Assembly: GCF_954871325.1 (NCBI RefSeq)
Contig: NC_088779.1
Coordinates: 4,094,846-4,158,845 of the forward strand
DNA length: 64,000 nt
Origin: Gordionus sp. m RMFG-2023
Taxonomy: Eukaryota > Nematomorpha > Gordioida > Chordodea > Parachordodidae
Direction: 5' to 3'
Both the position numbers and the translations under genes were made by a program. How positions within the stretch are numbered: position 1 is the first letter of the stretch; each line of letters begins with the position of its first letter. The notes under the pieces are model-generated. The model made no database searches and was not told where the DNA came from. It saw only the letters and a program-made list of their open reading frames with translations. This document shows, one piece after another, positions 1-11,630 of the stretch.

Positions 1-176
1 TTATATACATAATAAATTTTAAAGGCAAAGGGGGACCTAACTATAAGATGAGAAGATTGATAGCAAATAATAGATGAAAGGAAAAGCTCGATACAGAGTA
101 AGGAGAGAGAAAAGGGAGCAAAAGTAAAATAAAGAAGATGAAACAAAAGTAAAAATAACCTGTGTCAGGGAGGAGT

Positions 177-2540
177 TTATGAGAGATTCAAATAATTTGA
201 TTTGATCTTCAACAGTTTTTTTATTGATTTCTTATCTTTATTCAACCTTAAAAACTGATTCGTGTTGAGGTTTAAATCCATGATATCCTTCACTGCCCTA
301 TAAAACCATAAAGTTTTATAATTCCCATAGACTTTGCCGTTGAATGAGTATAACCAATTTATCGCCTCCAGAACCAGGCTATTATTTGTGTGATTCCGCA
401 GAATGTGTGCAAAAAAGGTAAGACGTTTCTTTTTCAAAGTCACTTGCACTAGAGTGTGACGTGACCTCCGCCAAAGGTTAACATTAGAGATAATGTTGGG
501 GTAAAAAATGCCATTTATTATCCTAAGACATTTGTTGACGAACACCTGGAATCTCCTTATCTCTGTTTTCGTAATCTCCCATATATCACCGCCGTAAAGG
601 AGAATTGGGATGATGGTAAAATTGAAAATACGTAGCCTAGTGTAAACCGATATCTCCCTGGATTTCCACAGTTTGAAATATTTGTAAAAAGCAGCCCTTG
701 CGTTATGAATTCTAATTTTTAGTTCTTCGTGACAGCTACCCCTATTATCCATGTTTACCCCAAGATATATATAGGAGGACACCACCTTGACCAACTTCCC
801 CCTACCATCCAATCAACCAATGGGGGCGCATTAGATGATGGCATAATTACCGTTTTATCGAAGTTTATATCCAATCCAACCTTTAAGCTGAAGGGATTAA
901 GTATCAAGACTAAATTGTGGGCCTCCTCCAAGCTCTTGGCGATCATAACTAAGTCATCTGCATAACAAATCACCCTATTTTCCAAAAACCATGGCTCATT
1001 AAGTCCAAGTTCCAGAAGATTTGCAGCTCCCAGCGAATCAATAATTATTTTATTCATAACTATATTGAACAACAGCGGGGAGACGACACACCCTTGTTTT
1101 ACTCCTTTTTTAGTTCTAAAGGGGGGAGAAACTTTATTAATAATTTTAAACGAGGCGAAGAGATTACTGTAATGTTTCTTTAGAATCCTAATGATGTTTC
1201 CGTCAATGCCACATCCTTCTAGGATTGCCCACAAAGAATCATGAATAACACTGTCAAAAGCGCGCTTAAAGTCGACGAAGATAAAGTAGAAAGGTAATTT
1301 ATATTTGTCACACTTCTATATTAATATCTTTAATGCCAATATAGGTTCATTGATATTCCTGTTTGGGCGGTAGGCACAGATGTACTTGGATAGAAGATTA
1401 GGGGTGGTCGAAAGAATGCGGTTCTTCAGAAGAATCATGAAAACCTTAGACACGATGGATGTGAGAGCAATAGCTCTGTAATCCTTAAATTTAACAGGAC
1501 TTGGGGTTTTGGGGAAGTTATAAAAAATTGTCATATTCCAGTCAGCTGGCATCTTCCCCGTAACCCAAATCCTATTGAACAACCCCAACAAGAGCTGAGA
1601 AACTTCTGAGGGGGCAGCTTTCAGATGTTCTCCTAGGATGTTATCTGGACCTGGGGATTTATTGTTCCTGAGTTTTTTAATGGCCTTAGTTATTTCCACC
1701 ACAGAAAAGTTGGCATCAGATGATACTGCGCTACGGCTAGAGGATGGAAAAACAACTGGTCTCCTTAAATCAAAGGTTTCCATGTAATGGTCCAACCATA
1801 GAGCCATCTGTTTGTCCGGGTCGGTAATCAATTTAGTCCAGTCTGATTGATGGGAGAGGCTTGAATACTCTTGCACTACAGAAAAACTTGAGCTTTTTAT
1901 AAGCATCAAAAGTTCTGTTTTCTCTCATGTCTCTGTCAATCTCAAAAGCTTTCTTTGCTATGTAGATCCTTCTGTCCCTCCTAAGTAGTCTATGGATTGA
2001 CGTCTAAAGGGCACCATCGGGTCTATCAAGCGACCTAAATTCGGCTAAAAGAACTGTGTCATCAGATAACCATTCATGACTTGGGGGAGAACCATTGATG
2101 TTAGGAAGGTCATTACAGGCTCCAAAAAGAATACTCTTAAAGGACGACCAACATGCCTCCGTAGAAACAAACTCCGATATAATTTCACGTGCTGTCATCC
2201 TGTCTCTTAAGTTTTGGCCTAATAACAGCTTTACTCCAGGTCTTTGTAAATTTTTAGCATTAGTTGTCCAGGGAGAAAATCTGGGCTGATTAGATGTAGC
2301 ATTAGTTGATCTGGGCTGATTGAAATATAGATTTTAGGATAAACCTGGCAGATGGGTGCGAGATCCAGAGGCTTTTATAGATGCGGATATCCTGTAAATT
2401 TTTTTTAGCACCACTGAGTTTATTTTAGAGCCTGGACCTGCGTATCTGTTACGGGTTCTATTTCTTCACAGAATGCAAATGCATTCCATGGAGTAAACCT
2501 AAGGTCCGAATATTGTAGTATAGATCCTCAACAAAAGTAT
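177..2540 (-). mobile_element. Decayed non-LTR retrotransposon (LINE) with reverse transcriptase
   Basis: The minus strand encodes a LINE reverse transcriptase read from high to low coordinates. About 1909-1316 holds the fingers region (KSPGPDN, then YRAIALTSIVSK). About 1315-755 holds the palm: VDFKRAFDS, GVKQGCVVSPLLFN and the catalytic CYADDLVMIA. About 812-177 holds the post-RT tail (YLGVNMDNRG, RIFNFTIIPILLYGGDIW, NKCLRIINGI). One in-frame stop near 1317 separates the first two parts, and a frameshift near 790-810 separates palm from tail. A further open stretch at 2198-2004 and readable sequence to about 2540 look like the linker upstream of RT. An endonuclease domain was not recognised. 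The tail pattern is common in RTE/CR1-like LINEs of invertebrates, but the clade is an inference. The element is 5' truncated and not active; its 3' end may lie left of position 177. Confidence 0.85.
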
Positions 2541-3080
2541 TGGATCTTTAGTTGATAAACGCTTAATTGTCTAAGCTGGCTATCAGTAATCTGGATACGG
2601 ATAGGACTGGGATCTACATGTTATGATTGTTTATTTTTTTCCTTATATTTTATTATGCATATAAAGATATTAGAGAATTACAAAATTTTAACCTGTCCTT
2701 TTGCTGCTCAGTAAACCTTCCTAAGTTACGTGGGGGAAAGGATCTCCCAAAATTACGTGGTCTTACCATCCCAACATCAGTTTGAAACCAGTACCGTAAA
2801 TTGTGTATTATGTCAAGATTATTATTAATCGTTTAAAATATATATAGTTTATAAAATGTGTAAATATTAAACTAGTTTCAATGTTTATTTCCAAATAGGG
2901 AGAAATCTTGTACCAGCAAATTGATTCAATTATGATTACATCTTTGTTGTTATATTGCATACTATTCTTGTGGTTCCTGGTTATAAACCCATTAAATAAA
3001 ATAGTATATTAAATATTCATATAAGCGCCTGGATAGAACTGTTTAAGTTGCTTAGTTTTATGTTAGATATAATTTGGGGG
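2541..3080. other. Gene-free AT-rich stretch
   Basis: Nothing recognisable beyond AT-rich sequence between the LINE remnant and the polypyrimidine satellite. Confidence 0.5.
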
Positions 3081-4110
3081 CTTCCTCCTTCCCTCATGCA
3101 AAACAAGACTATGCTTTCCCTTTATTTTCATCTTCCCTTTCTCTTATGCAGAGCAAGGCAAGGCTTTCCTCTTTCTTTTCCCATATCCCTTACCTATCCT
3201 TACACCTTTCCTCAAAGCAGAGCTAAGGAGAGCTTTTCGTTTCCTATTCCACTTTCCTTATCCTTTCCCAGTTTCTTCTTTTCTTAAAGCGGACCAAGGC
3301 AGAGCCTTTCCATTTCTTTCCTCCTTCCCTTATCAGAGCGAGACACGACTTTCCACTTCCATATTCTCTTCTCTCTCCCTTTTCTCTTTTCCCTTCCCCT
3401 CTCATTTAAGCAGAGCATGGCAAATCCTTTACCTTTTCCTCAAAGCGGAGCAAGGCAGAGCTTTTTCCTTTATAGAACAAGGTAGGACTTTCTCCTTTCA
3501 TATCCCCTCCCTTATGCAGGGCAAGGCAAAGCTTTCCCCCTCCTTCCCTTCCCTTGCCCCTATCACTTATCCTTTTCCTATTCCTTCCCTTTTCCTTAAA
3601 ACAGAGCAAGGCAGTTCCTTTTTTTTTCCTATTCCTTTTCTTTTCCATACCCCTTTTTCTATCCCCTTACTTTCCCCTTATGCAGAGCAAGGCAGGTTTT
3701 TCCCAACCCTTTTCTTATCCACTGTCTTTTTCCTATTCCTTCTCCTTTCCTCAAAGTAAAGCAAGTCATGAAGTTTCCCTTCCTTCTTCCTCACGACTTC
3801 CACCTTCCATGTCCCCTCCCTTATTCAGAGCAAGGCACGTTTTTCCCCAACCCCCTTTCCCTTCCCTATACCTTGTTTTGTCCCTATCCCTTTCCATTTC
3901 CCTGTCAGACCAAGGAAACTTTCCCCTTCCCTTTACCTTATGCAGAGCAAAGCAGGGCTTTCACCCTCCTTTTTCCTTTCTCTGCCCCCCTTCCCTATCC
4001 TTTCCTCTTTCTTTAAATGAGAGTGTTCCTTTCCTTTTCCCTTTCACTCAAGCGGAGCAAAGCAAACGTTTCCCTTTCCCTATCCCGTTTTCTTTCCCTT
4101 CCCTTAAGGC
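3080..4110. repeat. Degenerate polypyrimidine minisatellite
   Basis: The plus strand is almost wholly C/T for about 1 kb, punctuated every 60-90 bp by a degenerate purine-rich core GCAGAGCAAGGCA (for example near 3150, 3446, 3515, 3602, 3681, 3826, 3942, 4052). The long Phe/Pro/Ser-rich open frames in all plus frames are by-products of this composition. Array units differ in length, so it is an old, diverged tandem repeat. Confidence 0.8.
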
Positions 4111-4920
4111 AATGTAAGACAAGACAGGAGAAGACATACAAGTCAATGCAGGATATGACAAAACAAGTTAAAACAATCAAGACTATGACATGTCAAATCA
4201 ACATATGGCTAGACAAAAAACAAGACAAAACAAAACAAGTCAAGACAAAAAGACATACAAGCCAATACAAAACATGACAAGACAAGTTAAGGCATGTCAA
4301 GATCGGATCATGCTAAGTCAATGCAATGAAAGACAAGACATATAAGCCAATGCAAGACATGACAAAACAAGTTAATACAAGTTAAGATAAGATATTAAAT
4401 GCCAAGGCAAGGCAGCAAAACTGGACAAGAAAAGACGTGTAAGCCAATATAAGACATGAGAAGATAAATTAAGACACAGGCCAAGGATGCCAATTTCTTG
4501 TCAATCTTGGCCTCTTCAAATCTTGGTCTGCCTTCGTCTACCCTGAATTGCTCACTTTGCCTCCCCTTATAGTTTCTTCTCAAGTCTGGCCTCTTCAAGT
4601 CATGCCTTGGTCTGCCTTGAAATACTTGCTTTGTATCTACTCCCTGCCTTGCCCCTCCTTACTTTTTCCTGTCATGACTGCTCTCTCCAAATCTTGCCTT
4701 ACATACGTCTGCCCTGCTTAATTTCTTTTTCCTGCTTTGCCCTTTTTCCTTTTCCAGTCATGCCTGGCCTCCCCAAACATTTTTTGCATTTGTCTGCACT
4801 GAATTCCTTATTTTGACTTCCCTTGCCTAGCCTTGCCCTGTCTTTGCCTTGTCGAGTCCCTGCTAGCTCTATCTAGCCCTCCAAACCCTGGCTAGCCATA
4901 CTTTAACTCACCTAGCCTTT
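4110..4920. repeat. Simple repeat: purine block then pyrimidine block
   Basis: From 4110 to about 4480 the plus strand is built from degenerate GACAAGACAAGTCAAGACAT-like units. From about 4490 to 4920 the composition flips to TCTTGCCTTGCCTGCC-like units, roughly the reverse complement of the first block. Together with the array before it, this makes a switch of strand asymmetry at about 4485. Confidence 0.7.
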
Positions 4921-4959
4921 CCCAGCCTATACATAATAGATTTACATACAATGAATTCA

Positions 4960-5232
4960 AGAGTAGTTAATGCTGTATTAATGAGACCTAAAGAGATAGA
5001 AACCGGATACTGATAAGGGTAAAAATACCGATGAGGCCCAACAAAGTCGTGACTAGATATGATGAGACCTAAAAAGGTCGAAACCGGATACAGATGAGAC
5101 CTAACGAAGGTAAAAATACCGATGAGACCCAACAAGATCGAGACTAGTTATGATAGACCTAGAAAGGCCGTAACCGAATTGATGAGTAACAAGGTCGAAC
5201 GTATACTGATGAAATTTAACAAGCTCAAAACC
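4960..5232. repeat. Tandem repeat, unit about 30-36 bp
   Basis: Repeats of a unit like GATGAGACCTAACAAGGTCG followed by AAACCGGATAC or AAAATACC, about eight diverged copies with two alternating subtypes. No coding signal. Confidence 0.75.
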
Positions 5233-5665
5233 GGTCTGCAATTACGAAATTGATATATCTTATTATGCGCTTTAAATTATTTTCTAATACTTTTCTTAAA
5301 TATTAATTTAGGGAGTAAAGTAAAATATTATAAATTACATTCACTTTTAAAATTACTTTTAAAATTAGTATAAAAAAAGAGAGATTTTTTAATCTCTAAT
5401 ATCTTGGGTAGCAAAAAATAAATGAATTAAGGTAGTTATGTTCGTATTCTCTTTTAAATCGGATTTGGTCTTTGTATTTCTCGAAAGTCTAGTTCGAATG
5501 TTTATTATTTCAATTATGTTTTTTTTCTCTTTTTGAATGCTATTCTTTTGTCTCCAACCCCAAAAACCAAGGTAAACAGGGAGGAAAGTGCATTAAAATG
5601 ATTAGGGATACATCTAATGGTGGCGTATCACATTCTTCACTGTAGTAATTTGAGGATTATGCAAG

Positions 5666-6209
5666 GTCTACATGAGCGGGAGGGGTAGGAAAAGTTTGCA
5701 TATTTTTATTTGAGGGGGTAGGAGGTAAGCTGCTCTAATGGGGGTAGGATAAATTTTTTGGGGGGTTATCTATTAAACTTTGAGATGAAATAGAACAAAA
5801 TTTATTGCTGTAAAAATTAATTCATATTATAGTATTATTATAATACAATTCATCGACCAAATCTATATTGCAAACAAACATACACATTGTTTTCCAAATA
5901 AACTATCCTTTTAAATGTAATTTAAAAGGTTAAGATATTTTAGCAAGCTCATAATGCCATAATAATAAATTCATTGTAAATAATGGAGGTTTTAATTGAA
6001 TTTTTTATATTCACAAAATATCGATAGTTGGTAGTAGAGATAAATTAATTTAAGTTATCCTTTATAAATTCTTTGAAAAGAGTATCAATAAATAAATAGG
6101 TGAAAATAATGATAAAGAGACACCGCCGCCGAAGGCGGCGATTTTTAAGGGGGGTAGGCAAAGGTTTTTGAAGGGGGTTTGCATCAAGTGAAAATCCTGT
6201 CATGTAGAC
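5666..6209 (+). mobile_element. Short inverted-repeat element, copy 1
   Basis: The element starts with GTCTACATGA (5666-5675) and ends with the reverse complement TCATGTAGAC (6200-6209). Between lie G-rich patches (for example near 5700, 5740 and 6150) and a small GC hairpin at about 6124-6140. A second copy in reverse orientation begins at 15980 and shares the string TCTACATGACAGGATTTTCA. No open reading frame, so it is non-autonomous; the superfamily was not determined. Confidence 0.6.
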
Positions 6210-9096
6210 GCTGGGAGTATGTTACGTCACCCCTTTTAAAAAGATGGAATATAGACGAAATAACGAACTAAAGATATTATCGTATATAATCGACATCACC
6301 CTTCCCAGAAATTCTAATTACACTTCATTTGACGCATCTTATTGTTTTTATTTTATTTTTTTTATAACTAGGACACGATATTATCTTTAAATGGGTCTTC
6401 TCGATTTTCTTCTAGACTCTTCTTAATGATCTTCGAATAATGCCTTGAACTTTTGATCTGTTATGGAATTCAAGGAATATTTGGCTTTCATAGCTTTTCG
6501 CGTGTTAACAAAGACCAAAAAAAATCAACAGATTATATATTTTAAAAAAAAAATTCATTTAAGTAATTATTATTGTAAAGATGCGAATAGAATCTATACT
6601 ATTCGATCAAAAGTCATCCAATAAAATATAAAAAGTGAAAATTTTAAACGAATATAATGTATGTTATTTTATAATTTTTTTTCTTAAAACTTTCATAAAA
6701 TATCGAAGGACAATTTTTATAAAATTAAATCTTTTTCGCTATTTTTGAATGAAATATTTACTATTTAGCTGAGGATTTAAAAAAAAATAAAAAATTTTGA
6801 ATATTATATATGTTAGCGACATTGTTTTTTTTTCCTGGCAATTCGTTATTTTTTCAATTTTAAAACATTTATTAAGCACATTTTTTATAAATTTAAGAAA
6901 CCGATTTTACCAGAAATGTATTCCAGCCATGTTTGGAATACCTACTCTATGAATTTCATACAATTTTTCCACGAACTTTTGAATATAAAGCTATTTTATA
7001 TTAGTTTTTTCATAAATTTTTTTATATATATTATAAATGCCTGGAGGTATTAAAAGTATATAATAGAATATGAATCATTATAATATAAAATTTCTCGAAA
7101 AAAATTTTGTAAAAAAAATGATAAATTTTATTATAAATTTAAATAATATATTTCAAAAAAAAAATATTGGGAATATAGACTAACGCACAAAAAATATTCT
7201 TGAGAATTAATACACATAAATTTCGAAAAATATTCAATATATGGTGTATCCTGAAATTATTAAATAAAAATATAATTGAGAACAGTATTATAAATTTATA
7301 ATATAAAATTTAATACTCTTGGGATTGAACCAATTATTCAATGAATTCATCAGCGCTTGGTGTTAATTCCCAGAGGTTGAATTTCTTAGTAATTTTGTTA
7401 AATTAGCTCAATTTTGATCCCATTTTTTAAAGCGGTCAAACCATTATATAATTCGGAAAAATTTTACGCAAACCTGAAGATTTTTGCTCTTAGATGGAAT
7501 AAAGGTTTAGGCTAAAGTTTGAAATGGACTGACTTTTAGTCCATCGCCCGCCCATATTTTGGGCGGAGGTATTTTAAAATATTTTCAACATTGGGCGGGG
7601 TGGTGGAAGGGGTTAAAAAAATTTAAAGTAATGGGTGTGCGTGGGTGGGGTAAATTTTTTTAATATTTTTCGCGCTAAATGAGCAGGGCATACGTCAAAT
7701 TATTAAAAAAAATAATATTCATAATATTGCGCATTATATATGTACAATTGATAAAACATTAAAAATAAATGAATAAAGAGCCAAACGAGCCAACAAAGGG
7801 CAAGTTTTAAAATTTAAAAACAACCTAGTGTGAGGGCCTCTTAAGTTAAATCCCACCCATCGCAGACCTCTGGTTTAGACATCCATTAGTCAAATATCGA
7901 GTCTTAGGGCAATATTTTTCTGGTTTTTTAAAAAATCGTCTCAAATCGAGCCATGTAACAACACCACTTTTCAGGTATGTTTTTATTCTTTGTTAATGTT
8001 CTTTTATATAATAATAAAATAATTTTTATGCATGAGGATAGTCTCAAATGAGTTTGGCATTTTTTTGGAACATTATCAACCATATTTAACCCCTTTCATA
8101 CCATACTTTGCATTCAGCTAGTATGGCAGGGATACTTGAACATCCACAATAAAAATCTGCCCAAATATTTAATCTTTCTTTAACAAGATTTGAAATAAAT
8201 TCGGAGGAATTCTTTTGTAATAAATATTTACAGGTTTGTAAGTGCTGCCTGGTTAATTAAGAAACCTTTCATTTCGTTTTAGTTATAGAGGTATCCAAGA
8301 GGGGGTGAGATTTATTCTATGATATTCTTCGACTGACCCTATAATAATACTAAAACGATGACCCTTGCCTTTTTGCGAGATGATGCAGACAAATAATAAT
8401 TTCACAGGCCTCTTACTTTTGACTCAACAAGGACATATAATTTATGATAATCTACATTTGTTCTAATTTCCTCAAGTTCAAATATAATACTTTCAACTAT
8501 TCTCAGACTCAATCATATTGACATCTCTTTTTTTGAAACATTTTACTTTGATTTTGCAGTAAAAAAAAATTCAACAGTGAAAATTTGAAATTGATATATG
8601 CAATAAGATGTAGTGATCAATCTTTTATAAATATTTTCGCCGGCATCTGAATTTTTAGACCTGACAACCCTGTTTACCATGAAATAATAAAAAGGTTGTA
8701 AATTTGGCCAGAAGTCACATTTATATCTAAAAACATTTCATCATAATTCGTGAAAAAGATTAAAATGTCTAGGTATGATAAAAAAAAATTATGATAATAG
8801 AAATTTATATAAATTGCGCCCAAAGATCATATTTATATCTAAAATTTCCCGAATTTTATGAATAAATGTGATGAAATGTCTGTAGGGAATATATATTTCT
8901 CAAAATATTCATGTAAATTATAACAAAAAAAGGATATTATATATAACTTAAATTATATCGATAAATGATAATAAAAAAGATATTACGAGTTTGTTTGTTC
9001 AGATGATGATTAGGCAAATAACTTAAATTATTTTAATCTAAAAATTATCTGAAAAGAAAAAAAAATAATATATATATATATAAAAATATACCTGGC
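6210..9096. other. Repeat-rich gene-free stretch
   Basis: No coding exon recognised. About 6895-7250 resembles part of the inverted-repeat element at 45028-45421 (shared string near TTTGGAATACCT). About 7420-7960 carries degenerate pieces of the TAGTGTTGTTAAA-type MITE around GGGCGG-rich patches. About 8700-8890 contains an imperfect duplication of an 80-bp block. Confidence 0.5.
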
Positions 9097-9106
9097 TATA
9101 AAAAGG
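9097..9106 (+). promoter_or_regulatory. Candidate TATA box for secreted gene A
   Basis: TATAAAAAGG sits 87 bp upstream of the start codon at 9193, a suitable place for a core promoter with a short 5' leader. In this AT-rich sequence it is only suggestive. Confidence 0.35.
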
Positions 9107-9192
9107 CAGAAATAAATTTAAAACTCTTCTTTTAAAAACAAATAATCTTAAATTTTTTAACAAATAAAATAAAATCAATATTTTTTGATACC

Positions 9193-11630
9193 ATGCTTAT
9201 CTTTGGATTGCTATTAATCTTTGCTAGTTTTATAGGTAATTAATTTAACTCATTCTTTTTTTTAATAACAAAAATATATTTGAATATTGACAAAAATAAA
9301 ACAAATATACCTGTAGAAAAACACGACACTTATTCTCACAAAGAAATGATTAATGGGAGAAGGTATGAAGTTGAAGAATGCAGGGGTTACGAAAAGCCTT
9401 ACCAAAAGATAGAATGTGATGATGATTATGAGAAGTAAATTACCTCATTATTATAAATCTAATTTTATTTTCTACTAAAATTTGGTAAGCAAATATTATT
9501 TTGTTTTTTTTGGTCAAATAGTGACTTTTTCAAAGATATAATGATCTTTTTGTTAAAAAACAAGTGTTTAAATTTTTTTTTAAATATATTTAATTTATAA
9601 AATTATTTACATATCCCTAGTTATTATTACAAATGTCTGTAATCTGTATAAGGTGCTAAGTTAAACTTGAATAAAAAAATAATCCGGTATTCTTCTGATG
9701 ATTCAAGATTTCTATTTTCTTGCATAATTTAGGTTTTTATTAAAATCCATAGTATAAATATAAGATTCGCTTAAAAATTTAAGGCCAAATTTTTCCAAAT
9801 TTACAAGATAAATTTTTCTTAAACTTGCATGATAGATACCATGCACATGCTCAATTTTTTTTTTGGTAAAATTAGATTTCTTCAAAATTAATGATCATCC
9901 ACAATTATAAATGTTTTAAAATTGAAAGATTCCTTTTCAACAGGGAGGATGCCATCCGAATTAGTTCTTATACCAGATTACAGCATATATCACAAAACAT
10001 TACATTCAGGGCTCTAACTTGAAAGTGTTGCTAGAGGAGGGGGGGGGAGATTGGAGACCGCACTTGTTAGATTGCATTATAGATTTCGTCGTCATTTTTA
10101 AAATAGGATGTCTGGATACTCACTTTTTAATATTAATCAGGTATTTATTACGTATTTTGAATTCCACTTTAAAAATAATACACATTTTTTGATTAGAAGG
10201 AAAAATATTTTATTGCCCCCCCCCCATCACCTTTCTTCTTCCCCCAGTTTCAAGCCCTGATTACATATAACATAAAAATCACGATTTTTTATTTAATTTT
10301 AGTTGCTATGGGGTGTGCACAAAATATGTCCAGTGTGAAGTAAGTTAAATAATTTTACATAACGCATCATTGATATTAATATTAACTTAGACTGATCATT
10401 CATTAAAGTCCGCCATTGAAAGCCGTATCAAACCTTATTGAACGGCATTTAGACGGAAACTCGATGGCGTTCAGTCTATGTCATGATTGCAACTTGTTTT
10501 TACGTTTTTAATGCTTAAACCTTTTATAAATGAATCGCTTTCAGTCTAGGTAGTAGCATCATTGAAACGCATACAACTATATTAGAGGGTCTGCGAATTC
10601 AATAAATTCTTTACGGAATTTCAAATTTTTTAAACAATCAAATAAAAGTAAGTTTGTTTTAATAATTTTAAACTTATCGCAACAATCGTAAAATCATCTA
10701 AAATATTATCTTTTATGATTATCAATACGAATCTGGCAATAGGTATTTCAAAGAAGATGAAAATAATGCACGTTCCAGGTTGGCCTAAAAGACCTGCAAG
10801 AGCTTAGGGGTATAAAAAGAATTCCACTGTTCCTGATATCGCCGTATCAGTTTTTTATCTCCCACCCCCTTCCCCTTCCCCACCATATAGAGCTCTCTCT
10901 AATCTGTGGAAGTCCATTGTAGCTCCATCTCTTATATAACCAAGTTCTTTTAGTAAACATTTTTTTTTAAACAACTTCCAGAAAGTGTTGCAAACCGCAT
11001 ATGATTCGCAAACAGCAAATGATTGGGAATGCAAAGATGAAACTAGGAACAGGGAGGCTCTTTACATTAATGGTGCATATTTATGAAACTTTATTATTCG
11101 AATACAATTTTTAATAGGAGATTCCTGCCAACTCCAATGCACAAGTCCCTTACGTGAGCGAGAAAATGTGAAAGATGGCACCGTATTAAAAGACGAATCT
11201 ATATGTTTTGATGGATATAAATACAAATTATCCAAGTAACAAATTTGAATATTAGTAACATCTATTTGCATTTATTCATCTTGTTTTTACATATTTCGAG
11301 CAAATTATTACTTAGAATATCGGAATGCCCTAACATGTGGCTAACTTTAAAGCTAAACTTAAGCTAATAACTAGGAGAACCTCGATTACTGTTAAATATT
11401 TTTTTTTTGATTAACACAATAAATCTCTATTTAATTACAAATATTCAAAATTGAATTTTAGAGCCCCAATATTCGATATCGAGTAAAGAGTTTTAATTTG
11501 CTTTAAATATCCTTCTCCAGAAGAAATATCGATTATAAAGATACTTAATATATTATTTCTTTTTAGCGAACAGTTTTATAACAAAAGAGAATATAGAAGG
11601 ATAGATGGAGGCTGCGATTATGATAAATAG
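9193..11630 (+). CDS. Small secreted cysteine-containing protein A (six exons)
   Basis: Not recognised by name. Six exons join in frame: 9193-9235, 9317-9434, 10303-10339, 10982-11072, 11118-11235, 11567-11630 (intron phases 1,2,0,1,2), giving 156 aa. Residues 1-14 (MLIFGLLLIFASFI) form a signal peptide encoded by the first exon. The mature part has scattered Cys, including C-R-G-Y (exon 2), CYGVC (exon 3), CQLQC and VKDGT followed by SIC (exon 5). The order C-x-L-x-C ... V-x-DGT ... C resembles the ADAMTS cysteine-rich region, but the Cys expected just after DGT is absent, so that link is weak. Gene B at 25776 has the same exon plan. All introns are GT..AG; the fourth is only 45 bp. No frame breaks are seen. 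Function unknown; likely extracellular. Confidence 0.8.
10007..10259. mobile_element. hAT-type MITE in intron 2 of gene A
   Basis: The 253-bp element begins CAGGGCTCTAACTTG and ends CAGTTTCAAGCCCTG, with G-rich and C-rich inner ends. Flanks ATTACATT (9999-10006) and ATTACATA (10260-10267) form an 8-bp target duplication with one mismatch, as expected for hAT. The element ends 43 bp before exon 3. An element of the same 253-bp length with the same left flank occupies the same place in gene B. Confidence 0.75.

Noticed and set aside
729-2289. Plus-strand open frames at 729-965 and 2095-2289
   Set aside because: Antisense shadows of the minus-strand LINE reading frame.
3048-4277. Several Phe/Pro/Ser-rich open frames and a Lys/Gly/Arg-rich antisense frame
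   Set aside because: By-products of the polypyrimidine tandem array; no domain, open in several frames at once.
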